Source: Chromatiales bacterium
GTDB taxonomy: Bacteria > Pseudomonadota > Gammaproteobacteria > Chromatiales > Chromatiaceae
Direction of reading: 5' to 3'
Assembly (NCBI GenBank): GCA_024762485.1
Contig: JANTHH010000068.1
Location: 1-12,233, forward strand
Length of the DNA: 12,233 nucleotides
Each line of letters begins with the position of its first letter. Position 1 is the first letter of the stretch. The notes under the pieces were generated by a model. That model ran no database searches. It was not told where the DNA came from and was given only the letters and a program-made list of their open reading frames with translations. Below are positions 6,964 to 12,233 of the stretch, piece by piece. The position numbers and the translations under genes are program-made.

Positions 6964-7664
6964 ACTGCCTGCAATTCAGACGCAAGTTACTGGAGGACCC
7001 GACCCGTCAGGAGGACGATTTTCTTACGCACGCCGGACAATGTGCAGGCTGCCGGGCGGAGTACCTGCGCTGCCAGGCATTTGAGCAGGAACTGCTTGCG
7101 GCACTGCAGGTGCCACCCCCCGCCGGGCTGCGTGAGGAGATCATCCACCAGCACCCCGGCCGGGCAGCAACTGGCACGAAGCACCGCCGCTGGCTGCTTA
7201 CCGGTCTGGCCGCCAGCCTGTTGCTGGGAATCGGCATCGGCATGCGGCTGACGGTGTTTGCCGGCCCCAGCCTGCAACAGGAGGTCATCGGCCACATTGC
7301 CCACGAAATGCCGCTGCTGGAAGGACCCGCAGATCACTGGGTGGACAACGACCGCCTGCGCCGGCTGTTCACCGGCCTCGGCGGTGAATTGGACGGCGAG
7401 CTGGGAAGGGTCCGACATGCCGGACGCTGCCACATGGACGGGGGTGACGGCCTGCACCTGGTGGTGCAGGGCGAGCGTGGCCCGGTGACCCTGCTGCTGA
7501 TGCCCGCACAGCCTGTCGATGGCGTCTTGCCGCTCCAGGCCGGCGAATTTCAGGGCGTCATCATGCCCCTCGACCACGGCAGCATGGCCGTGGTCGGCAA
7601 CAACGGTGAGCCGGTCATGCACCTCGCCGAGCGGGTACGCAAGTCGGTGCATTGGCATCTTTAA
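6960..7664 (+). CDS. DUF3379-type membrane anti-sigma factor (first copy)
   Basis: The 234-residue protein starts at the ATG that overlaps the sigma stop. Its cytoplasmic part opens with C3-L-Q-F-R-R-K-L-L-E-D-P and has H24-x3-C28-x2-C31, so a C-x20-H-x3-C-x2-C zinc-binding site of the ZAS type is complete. One transmembrane helix lies at about 78-97. The C-terminal half, presumably periplasmic, contains C157-H-M159, then H166-L-V, then L-L-L-M181-P, all conserved in the second copy. The overall shape and the opening F-R-R-x-L-L-E-x-P match what I know of DUF3379, a family usually found beside ECF factors. Its role would be to hold the sigma factor at the membrane until a signal arrives. Its stop shares bases with the stop of the convergent bufC gene. 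The anti-sigma role is strong from context; the signal is unknown. Confidence 0.88.
   Translation: MNCLQFRRKLLEDPTRQEDDFLTHAGQCAGCRAEYLRCQAFEQELLAALQVPPPAGLREEIIHQHPGRAATGTKHRRWLLTGLAASLLLGIGIGMRLTVFAGPSLQQEVIGHIAHEMPLLEGPADHWVDNDRLRRLFTGLGGELDGELGRVRHAGRCHMDGGDGLHLVVQGERGPVTLLLMPAQPVDGVLPLQAGEFQGVIMPLDHGSMAVVGNNGEPVMHLAERVRKSVHWHL
7571..7596. repeat. Perfect 10-bp inverted repeat inside the first anti-sigma gene
   Basis: CGACCACGGC (7571-7580) and GCCGTGGTCG (7587-7596) are exact reverse complements around the 6-base loop AGCATG. The hairpin lies about 65 bases before the stop of the anti-sigma gene and about 65 bases past the stop of the convergent bufC gene. No T-run follows on either strand. 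The matching region of the second anti-sigma gene lacks it, so protein sequence alone does not force it. Confidence 0.6.
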
Positions 7665-8410
7665 GCCCCGGCGCACGCGCCCCCAGCGGTCAACGCACCT
7701 GCGTCCAGCAAAGGAAACAAGGCCGCCCCCAGGTCAACCCCGGCGTCCGTGGCCAGCAAATTTTTGCAGGCCTGCTCCAGCCCCTCACCCTCCAGCAGCG
7801 AGGCCGCCAGGCGGGCCGATGGTGCCGGCAGCGGGGTGACACACACCACGAACGCGGGCCGGCTCAGCAACAGCACCACCGGCCCCTCGCCGAGATCGAT
7901 CTCATGTGCCGGCACCGCACCCCCCTGGTGGGCCTGCCAGATGCGCTGCACCGGCCAGCGGCAGTGCAGCAACATGCAAGCCGGGTGGATGGCCGGCTGT
8001 ATGTCTCCAGCGGCAAGATCATCCAGTGAAATCGCCTGTGCATCCGCCGCGTGAAAGAGGCGGTGTGCCGCCCATTCCAGGCGGGCAAGATCCGCCAGAT
8101 AGGGCAGCACGGCAAGTGGCTCCAGACCGGCGACGAAGGCGGCCAACCCTCCGCCGTAATCGTGCAGGTCGCCAGACAACGACGGGCATGTCCGCCCGTA
8201 ATCCTGCGACAAGCGCCCGAAGGCACCCTCACCCAGCACCGCCCTGAGCACGGGATAGATGTCGGTCAGGGTTACGGCGTAGACCCCCTGGAGGCTGCGA
8301 TGGTAGACCTCCCAGTGGTCACACCCCGGCTCGAACCAGTCGTCCGCCGCTGCCGCGTCGCCCTGCATCAGGCGACCGAAAAAGGCCTGGCATTCAGGCA
8401 GCGTGGGCAC
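7661..8410 (-). CDS. bufC: BufC-like DUF2063 protein, partner of the bufferin-modifying enzyme
   Basis: The roughly 249-residue protein has an N-terminal DUF2063 domain, with C-Q-A-F-F-G-R-L, then V-Y-H-R-S-L-Q-G-V-Y, L-T-D-I-Y-P-V-L and G-E-G-A-F-G-R-L-S-Q-D-Y. A less conserved C-terminal half follows, as in HvfC/BufC proteins. In this family the protein partners the DUF692 enzyme and probably helps present the precursor peptide. I chose the GTG at 8410. GGAGG (complement of 8420-8424) sits 9 bases before it, whereas the GTG at 8419 would touch that ribosome site. The start lies inside the end of bufB (17-base overlap), so the two are translationally coupled. The stop at 7661-7663 shares bases with the stop of the first anti-sigma gene. 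No membrane segment is clear, so it should be cytoplasmic. Confidence 0.85.
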   Translation of the reverse strand: MPTLPECQAFFGRLMQGDAAAADDWFEPGCDHWEVYHRSLQGVYAVTLTDIYPVLRAVLGEGAFGRLSQDYGRTCPSLSGDLHDYGGGLAAFVAGLEPLAVLPYLADLARLEWAAHRLFHAADAQAISLDDLAAGDIQPAIHPACMLLHCRWPVQRIWQAHQGGAVPAHEIDLGEGPVVLLLSRPAFVVCVTPLPAPSARLAASLLEGEGLEQACKNLLATDAGVDLGAALFPLLDAGALTAGGACAGA

Positions 8411-9239
8411 GGACCTCACCCTCCGCCTTCGTCGCCTCGGCCAGCAGAACCTCCAGCGCCGGTATCCCGCTATCCCATTCGATCAGGGTGGGGCGGGGAC
8501 CGATCCGGCACAGCGCCTGACGGTACAGCCCCCACACCGCACCGGAGACCGCAGCGCCGTGGGTATCAAGCAGCAGGCCGTCCAGCTCCTCATAGCCAGC
8601 GAGATGATATTCGCCCACGTACCCGGGTGTGATAGCGGCGAGGTAATCGGCCGGGTCGAAACCCTGGTTGCAGGCATTGACATGGATGTTGTTCAGATCC
8701 AGCAGGATACCGCAGCCGGAGCACGCAGCCACTTCATTGAGAAAGTCCCATTCGGGCATCTCAGCACCGGCCCACTGCACGTAGGCGGACAGGTTTTCGA
8801 TCAACACCCGGCGGCCGAGATGATCCTGCAACCGGCCGATTCGCCCGACCACATGCCGCAGCGATTCGCTGGTGTAAGGCAATGGCAGCAGTTCATTGAA
8901 ATGAACGCCGGGCAGGCGATTCCAGCACAGGTGCTCCGAGACCAATGCCGGCTGATAGCGCGTGCATAGCCGTTTCAGCCGGTCGAGGTGGGCCCGGTCG
9001 AGCGGCGTGTTGGAACCGAGCCCCAGGCCGACCCCATGCAGACTCAGCGGATAGTCCCGTCGCAGGTCATCGAGCACCGCCAGCGGCCGACCTCCCTCAC
9101 CAAAATAATTTTCGCTGTGCGCCTCGAGCCAGCCGGTCGCCGGCCGCTGCGCCAGCCAGTCGCTGAAGTGCACATGACGCAGCCCAACCCCGGCCCGTGC
9201 CGGGATCGGGTCAGGCCCCTGCTGGTAGCCGTACTGCAT
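8394..9239 (-). CDS. bufB: BufB-like DUF692 (MNIO) peptide-modifying oxidase
   Basis: The 281-residue protein is a DUF692/UPF0276 TIM-barrel enzyme of the multinuclear non-heme iron oxidative (MNIO) family, which includes MbnB. These enzymes use iron and oxygen to convert Cys residues of a precursor peptide into modified thio-heterocycles. The metal-site pattern is complete: H68 in L-H-G-V-G-L, E102-H103 in S-E-H, E148-N149 in L-I-E-N, D181, N184 and H186 in L-D-L-N-N-I-H-V-N, H212 in E-Y-H-L-A-G, D225 and H227 in D-T-H-G, and E254 in L-I-E-W-D. The length is typical. The ATG is 4 bases after the bufA stop with a weak ribosome site, which suggests coupling to bufA translation. It acts in the cytoplasm on the BufA precursor before export, according to the family model. 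Confidence 0.94.
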   Translation of the reverse strand: MQYGYQQGPDPIPARAGVGLRHVHFSDWLAQRPATGWLEAHSENYFGEGGRPLAVLDDLRRDYPLSLHGVGLGLGSNTPLDRAHLDRLKRLCTRYQPALVSEHLCWNRLPGVHFNELLPLPYTSESLRHVVGRIGRLQDHLGRRVLIENLSAYVQWAGAEMPEWDFLNEVAACSGCGILLDLNNIHVNACNQGFDPADYLAAITPGYVGEYHLAGYEELDGLLLDTHGAAVSGAVWGLYRQALCRIGPRPTLIEWDSGIPALEVLLAEATKAEGEVRAHAA

Positions 9240-9243
9240 GGCT

Positions 9244-9522
9244 TCAGGACTTGGGGGCAGCCTGCTTCAGGGTGGCGCCGACAATCTTCTTGCAGGTCCC
9301 CGCCGGCACGTAAAGCCATTCCCTTGGATCGCCATCGCGGGATGCCTTGCCCGCGCAGTCGTGCTTGGCGGTACCGCAGTCGTTCATGCCGGCCTTGACG
9401 ATACCCGCACATTTCTCGAAGCCCGGCTTGGCCGCCAATGCCTCGCCCCCCGCAGCGCCCAGGCCAATGGCCACCACGCCGGCGATGGCTACCCGGGACA
9501 GTGAATTGCTATCTTTGCTCAT
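9244..9522 (-). CDS. bufA: Bufferin precursor peptide, DUF2282 family (BufA1-like)
   Basis: The 92-residue precursor has a hydrophobic signal segment at about 11-30, with a likely cleavage after A-L-A at 28-30. The mature part has four cysteines in the DUF2282 pattern: E-K-C38-A-G-I, N-D-C49, H-D-C56-A-G-K-A and G-T-C77-K-K-I. W69 and P73 are also in the expected places. In characterised bufferins some of these Cys are modified by the MNIO enzyme and the exported peptide binds copper in the periplasm. The ATG at 9522 is firm: GAGGAG (complement of 9530-9535) lies 7 bases upstream, the strongest ribosome site in this region, and the signal segment starts 10 residues in. A longer frame to 9696 has no support. 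It is first in the bufABC operon and divergent from the second ECF gene. No DoxX-type bufD is present. Confidence 0.92.
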   Translation of the reverse strand: MSKDSNSLSRVAIAGVVAIGLGAAGGEALAAKPGFEKCAGIVKAGMNDCGTAKHDCAGKASRDGDPREWLYVPAGTCKKIVGATLKQAAPKS

Positions 9523-9658
9523 GTCGTCTCTCCTCTGCTCTTGGTGATGGACGCAAAAGGTCCGCCCAGAAGACCGGGTGTGACCAGACAACCTCACACG
9601 CGGATCGGCGGAACGTCGGTCGGCAATAAACAGGACCGCCTGCCGGTCAACTTGAGAT
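9523..9658. promoter_or_regulatory. Divergent control region between bufA and the second ECF gene
   Basis: These 136 bases must hold the promoters for bufABC (-) and for the ECF/anti-sigma pair (+). They contain the inverted repeat GTGTGA-N10-TCACAC at 9578-9599. ATAAACAGG at 9626-9634 is shared with the region before 5209. GGAAC at 9610-9614 has the AAC core of ECF -35 elements and sits about 45 bases before the + strand ATG. The bufA ribosome site is at 9530-9535. I could not pair a -35 with a clear -10 on either strand, so the exact promoters are not assigned. Confidence 0.55.
9578..9599. repeat. Operator-like inverted repeat GTGTGA-N10-TCACAC
   Basis: The two 6-bp arms are exact reverse complements, with centres 16 bp apart (about 1.5 helical turns). 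The repeat lies 56 bases upstream of the bufA ATG and 59 bases upstream of the ECF ATG. The half-sites contain TGTGA/TCACA as in CRP sites, but the gap is 10 instead of 6, so a CRP dimer would not fit in the usual way. It could be an operator for another dimeric regulator. Confidence 0.45.
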
Positions 9659-10165
9659 ATGGACAAGTTGCAGCAACAGTTCGACACCCTGGTCAAGGCC
9701 GTCTCTCCGGAGCTCTATCGCTATGCCATGGGACTCTGCCGGAATGCCCACCAGGCCGAGGACCTGGTGCAGGAGACCTTTCTCCGCGCCTGGCGTGCGC
9801 AGGACAATCTGCGCAACCCGAAGGCCGCACGGGCCTGGCTGTACACCATCCTCAGGAACGAGAATGCCAGGCTCTACGAGCGTCAGCGGCCCGAGGTCCG
9901 GGACCCCGACGACCTGCCACCAATCCCCTGCCGCGGCTACGACACCAGTCCCGAGGCATTTGCCCTGCGACAGGCACTGCAGGAACTGGATCTCGACTAC
10001 CGCGAGCCGCTGCTGCTGCAGGTCATCGGGGGGTTCAGCTGCAAGGAGATCGGGCAGATGCTCGACCTCAACACCAATACCGTCCTGACCCGCCTGTTCC
10101 GGGCGCGCAAGGCCCTTGGCCGCCGGCTGGCACCTCAGGACAACGAAGCGAGAGAGCATTCATGA
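9659..10165 (+). CDS. ECF-type RNA polymerase sigma factor (second copy)
   Basis: The 168-residue protein has sigma region 2 at about 8-75, with A-E-D-L-V-Q-E-T-F-L-R-A-W at 33-45. Region 4 spans about 108-157, with D-Y-R-E-P-L-L-L-Q-V-I-G-G-F-S-C-K-E-I and N-T-V-L-T-R-L-F-R-A-R. It is co-linear with the sigma factor at 6460-6963. The shared block A-R-L-Y-E-R-Q-R-P-E between the two regions is identical, which supports duplication of a sigma/anti-sigma module. The ATG at 9659 is preceded by TTGAGAT, a weak ribosome site. The TGA stop overlaps the ATG of the next gene (ATGA), so sigma and anti-sigma are coupled. It is divergent from bufA, so bufABC is the most likely local target. That link is inference; Caulobacter SigF offers the precedent. 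Confidence 0.93.
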   Translation: MDKLQQQFDTLVKAVSPELYRYAMGLCRNAHQAEDLVQETFLRAWRAQDNLRNPKAARAWLYTILRNENARLYERQRPEVRDPDDLPPIPCRGYDTSPEAFALRQALQELDLDYREPLLLQVIGGFSCKEIGQMLDLNTNTVLTRLFRARKALGRRLAPQDNEAREHS

Positions 10166-10914
10166 TCGACTGCGTCACTTTCCGCCGCCGTTTGCTGGAA
10201 AATCCGCTGCAGGAGACCCGCGCCATGGCCCGGCACGAGGCGAACTGCCACACCTGCGCCAGTTATGCGCAGCAGGTCCGTTCGACCGAGCGGGCACTGC
10301 AGGACATGCTCGACGTGGATGTCCCGCCGGAACTGGCCGAGCGCGTCCAGTTGGCGGTGAGCTACCAACGCGCACCCCGGACCGAGCGCAGGAGACCGCT
10401 GCAGCTGGCAACGGCCGCATCGCTGCTGCTCGCCGTGCTGGTCGGCACCCTCTGGCTCACCCGGCCCCAGGGGCTGGAGCCGCCACACCAGCTCACCCTC
10501 AGTGAATCGGTGTTCCACCACATCGATGACGAGATCCACGTCCTGCGCCAGCCCGGACCCGTCGGCCCCTATAAGGTGGAGCAGGTGTTCTCGCGCTTCG
10601 GTGCCAGGCTCACCCGCGCCATCGGGCCGGTGAGCTTCGCCGCCGAGTGCAAGATGCGCCACAAGACAGGTGTCCACCTGGTGATCCCCGGCGAGATGGG
10701 TGCGATCACCGTGCTGTTCATGCCCGGCGAGATGACCGACGGCCCACAGGCCATCGCCACCGCGCGTTTCGAGGGCGAGATCCTGCCGACCCGGTGGGGC
10801 AGCATCGCCATCGTCGGCGAACACGGGGAGCACCTGGATGCACTGGCCGGCCGGTTGCAGCAGTCGGTCGACTGGCCAGCGGGCGATTACGGGGAAAAGG
10901 TGGCCGCCAGCTGA
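10162..10914 (+). CDS. DUF3379-type membrane anti-sigma factor (second copy)
   Basis: The 250-residue protein starts at the ATG overlapping the sigma stop, with GAGAGAG just upstream. The cytoplasmic domain has C4, then F-R-R-R-L-L-E-N-P, then H25-x3-C29-x2-C32, with the same C-x20-H spacing as the first copy. One transmembrane helix lies at about 81-100. The outer domain carries C163-K-M165, G-V-H172-L-V and V-L-F-M187-P, in register with C157, M159, H166 and M181 of the first copy. It ends with I-A-I-V-G-E-H-G-E and Q-S-V-D-W, matching A-V-V-G-N-N-G-E and K-S-V-H-W. A longer upstream frame overlaps the sigma gene and is not coding. It would restrain the adjacent ECF factor. The retained Cys, Met and His outside the membrane fit a soft-metal or thiol-linked signal, which is inference. 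Confidence 0.88.
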   Translation: MIDCVTFRRRLLENPLQETRAMARHEANCHTCASYAQQVRSTERALQDMLDVDVPPELAERVQLAVSYQRAPRTERRRPLQLATAASLLLAVLVGTLWLTRPQGLEPPHQLTLSESVFHHIDDEIHVLRQPGPVGPYKVEQVFSRFGARLTRAIGPVSFAAECKMRHKTGVHLVIPGEMGAITVLFMPGEMTDGPQAIATARFEGEILPTRWGSIAIVGEHGEHLDALAGRLQQSVDWPAGDYGEKVAAS

Positions 10915-10924
10915 AGCCTGCGGC

Positions 10925-11107
10925 TCAGTCCGACTCTCCGGCATCCTCCCCGTCCCCCTGCCTCAGCAGCAGGATACGGGTACGGCAATGGCGACAGAGA
11001 TACTGACGGCTGCCCCGGAACCAGCGCATCCAGAATCTGCGGTGGATCCGGCTGAAGTCATCCCGCCCACAGGTTGGGCAGAGTCTGGTACGGGTGATCT
11101 TGGCCAA
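10925..11107 (-). CDS. Small zinc-ribbon protein (two CxxC pairs)
   Basis: This 60-residue basic protein has C10-P-T-C13 and C38-R-H-C41. Between them lies a positively charged stretch with R-R-F-W-M-R and G-S-R-Q-Y-L, a pattern typical of small zinc-ribbon proteins of unknown role in gammaproteobacteria. The start is a TTG at 11107, 2 bases after the moaE stop, which suggests coupling to moaE. There is no independent ribosome site. It is convergent with the second anti-sigma gene, with only 10 bases between the stops. The four cysteines in the right places make it a real gene despite its size; function is unknown. Confidence 0.75.
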   Translation of the reverse strand: MAKITRTRLCPTCGRDDFSRIHRRFWMRWFRGSRQYLCRHCRTRILLLRQGDGEDAGESD

Positions 11108-11109
11108 GG

Positions 11110-11586
11110 TCAGGTGTCCCGCTCTGCCTGGTCCCAGCGGGCCTCGGCGATCTGGTCCCCCTCTCGCGCATCCACCCAGCGCGCACCCTGTGCGGTCTGT
11201 TCCTGCTTCCAGAAGGGGGCGCGGGTCTTCAGGTAATCGATGACGAACTCACAGGCACGAAAGGCCTCTCCGCGGTGCGCGCTGGCAACCGCAACCAGCA
11301 CGATGGGCTCCTCCGGCGACAGGGCACCGACACGATGCACCACCCGTACCGCCTCCAGCTGCCAGCGTGTGCAGGCCTCGTCGACGATCGCCTGCAGGGC
11401 CTTCTCGGTCATGCCCGGGTAGTGTTCCAGGCTCATGCCCGTCACCCCTTCGCCGGCATTGAAATCCCGCATCAGGCCGAGAAAGCTGACCACGGCCCCG
11501 ACCCGGGGATTGCCGAGGCGCACCTGGTCCGCCTCGGCATGGGGATCGAAGGGGCCTGCGCAGATACGAACGCTGTTGGTCGTCAT
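11110..11586 (-). CDS. moaE: Molybdopterin synthase catalytic subunit MoaE
   Basis: The 158-residue protein is the large subunit of molybdopterin synthase. With MoaD thiocarboxylate it converts cyclic pyranopterin monophosphate to molybdopterin in molybdenum cofactor synthesis. Family marks are F-L-G-L-M-R at 35-40, L-E-H-Y-P-G-M at 53-59, H-R-V-G at 84-87, A-H-R-G-E-A-F at 103-109 and L-K-T-R-A-P-F-W-K-Q-E at 119-129. The last contains K120 and K127, which correspond to the catalytic lysines K119 and K126 of E. coli MoaE. The ATG at 11586 fits the family start; the frame is open upstream but overlaps slyX. It lies 19 bases after slyX and is followed by the zinc-ribbon gene. moaD, the usual neighbour, is not in this window. 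Confidence 0.95.
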   Translation of the reverse strand: MTTNSVRICAGPFDPHAEADQVRLGNPRVGAVVSFLGLMRDFNAGEGVTGMSLEHYPGMTEKALQAIVDEACTRWQLEAVRVVHRVGALSPEEPIVLVAVASAHRGEAFRACEFVIDYLKTRAPFWKQEQTAQGARWVDAREGDQIAEARWDQAERDT

Positions 11587-11605
11587 AAAATGTCCGGGTG
11601 CCGGT

Positions 11606-11806
11606 TCAATAGTGTGGCGGGATGTCGTCCCGGGATGCCTCGGGCAAGCTGCGCTTGAGATCGAGGACCAGGGTCCGCAGCTGCCCCAGCTCCCTGCGCA
11701 GCCCGTCGATGGCCTGCTGTTGATCCGCGACCACACTGCTGAGCTGTTCGATGGTGTCTTCCTGGAAGGCCAGGCGGGTCTGCAGATCGATCAGGGCGTC
11801 TTTCAT
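11606..11806 (-). CDS. slyX: SlyX family coiled-coil protein
   Basis: The 66-residue protein has the SlyX signature R-L-A-F-Q-E-D-T-I-E-Q-L at 11-22, then a heptad-like coiled coil to about residue 52, and the typical P-P-H-Y ending. SlyX is a small conserved gammaproteobacterial protein without a proven function. I chose the ATG at 11806. A TTG at 11824 would add six residues not found in the family. No Shine-Dalgarno sequence precedes the ATG, but TATCAT sits six bases upstream. The gene is divergent from arfB and upstream of moaE on the same strand. Confidence 0.9.
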   Translation of the reverse strand: MKDALIDLQTRLAFQEDTIEQLSSVVADQQQAIDGLRRELGQLRTLVLDLKRSLPEASRDDIPPHY

Positions 11807-11811
11807 CGGCG

Positions 11812-11818
11812 TATGATA
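11812..11818. promoter_or_regulatory. Near-palindromic -10 element between slyX and arfB
   Basis: TATGATA reads as TATGAT on the + strand (toward arfB, about 40 bases before its ATG) and as TATCAT on the - strand, six bases before the slyX ATG. The - strand spacing would give a leaderless slyX transcript. No good -35 is visible on either side, so this is a weak call. Confidence 0.35.
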
Positions 11819-11856
11819 ACCCAACCCTCTGACACGACCGTGACCCCGCTCCCGCC

Positions 11857-12233
11857 ATGCTGCAGATCTCGAACAACGTCGTCATTCCCGATCAGGAGAT
11901 CGAGCTAAGCGCCATCCGTGCCCAGGGCGCAGGCGGACAGAACGTCAACAAGGTCTCGTCGGCGGTCCATCTGCGCTTTGATATCAAGGCCTCATCACTG
12001 CCCGATTTCTATAAGCAGCGTCTGCTGGCCCTGAAGGACAAGCGCATCAACAAGGACGGCGTGGTCATCATCAAGGCACAGCGCTTTCGCACCCAGGAGA
12101 AGAACCGTGAGGATGCGCTGGCACGCCTTGCCGAGCTGATACGCAGTGTGGCGCAGACAGCGAAGCGACGCATCGCCACCAAGCCCAGCCGTGGCGCCAA
12201 GCGCCGACGCACCGACAGCAAGACCCAGCGCGG
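11857..12233 (+). CDS. arfB: ArfB/YaeJ-type ribosome-rescue peptidyl-tRNA hydrolase, 3' end cut
   Basis: From the ATG at 11857, 125 codons are open to the window edge with no stop, so the gene runs on. ArfB enters stalled ribosomes that lack a codon in the A site and hydrolyses the peptidyl-tRNA. The release-factor GGQ motif is at G26-G27-Q28 in R-A-Q-G-A-G-G-Q-N-V-N-K-V. The conserved S-A-V-H-L-R-F-D follows, then K-D-K-R-I-N-K-D-G. The C-terminal part is the basic tail (K-R-R-I then K-R-R-R) that ArfB uses to probe the empty mRNA channel. E. coli ArfB is 140 residues, so only about 15 or more residues are missing. The short length and basic tail separate it from full release factors. It is divergent from slyX. 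Confidence 0.94.
   Translation, partial: MLQISNNVVIPDQEIELSAIRAQGAGGQNVNKVSSAVHLRFDIKASSLPDFYKQRLLALKDKRINKDGVVIIKAQRFRTQEKNREDALARLAELIRSVAQTAKRRIATKPSRGAKRRRTDSKTQR

Noticed and set aside
9578..9599. A standard CRP site in the bufA/ECF gap
   Set aside because: The half-sites match, but the 10-base gap is not the 6-base gap of a CRP site.
9523..9696. Upstream extension of the bufA frame to 9696
   Set aside because: It would overlap the start of the divergent ECF gene. The strong ribosome site and signal peptide fix the start at 9522.
9541..10161. Long upstream extension of the second anti-sigma frame
   Set aside because: It overlaps the sigma gene in another frame. The ATG at 10162 with the ATGA overlap and the family start fits better.

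Overview
The window looks like a chromosomal segment of a GC-rich gammaproteobacterium. RlmI, SlyX and an ArfB-type rescue factor, two paralogous ECF sigma factors, and DsrE-type proteins together would fit a sulfur-oxidising or environmental lineage, but the genus cannot be named from the sequence. The coding density is very high. No rRNA, tRNA, CRISPR array, insertion sequence or phage gene is visible, and no gene-free stretch exceeds 140 bases.

Layout. (1) 1-1269 (+): the 3' part of an uncharacterised membrane-anchored protein gene. (2) 1353-1727 (+): a small XRE-type regulator, convergent with and overlapping rlmI (1713-2909, -). (3) 3030-5102 (+): a YyaL/DUF255 thioredoxin-fold protein. 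(4) 5209-7664 (+): a probable four-gene operon. It encodes an anti-sigma-like membrane protein fused to a DsrE-like domain, a secreted DsrE-like protein, an ECF sigma factor and a DUF3379-type anti-sigma factor. (5) 9522-7661 (-): a bufferin operon, bufA (DUF2282 precursor peptide), bufB (DUF692/MNIO modifying enzyme) and bufC (DUF2063 partner). (6) 9659-10914 (+), divergent from bufA: a second ECF/DUF3379 pair. (7) 11806-10925 (-): slyX, moaE and a small zinc-ribbon protein. (8) 11857 to the end (+): arfB, cut by the window edge.

The most interesting part is 5.2-10.9 kb. A bufferin operon is bracketed by two paralogous sigma/anti-sigma modules. By hand alignment the two sigma factors match without gaps over about 160 residues and are about half identical. 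Bufferins are ribosomally made, post-translationally modified peptides linked to copper stress. In Caulobacter they are controlled by the ECF factor SigF and its membrane anti-sigma NrsF. Here the same role could be filled by ECF/DUF3379 pairs. Both anti-sigma factors carry a cytoplasmic C-x20-H-x3-C-x2-C site, and beyond the membrane a shared C-x-M-x6-H motif with a Met 24 residues after the Cys, which could bind a soft metal. The upstream DsrE-like pair suggests an added sulfur or thiol input. The gene layout and motifs are seen in the sequence. The regulatory link and the metal sensing are inference.
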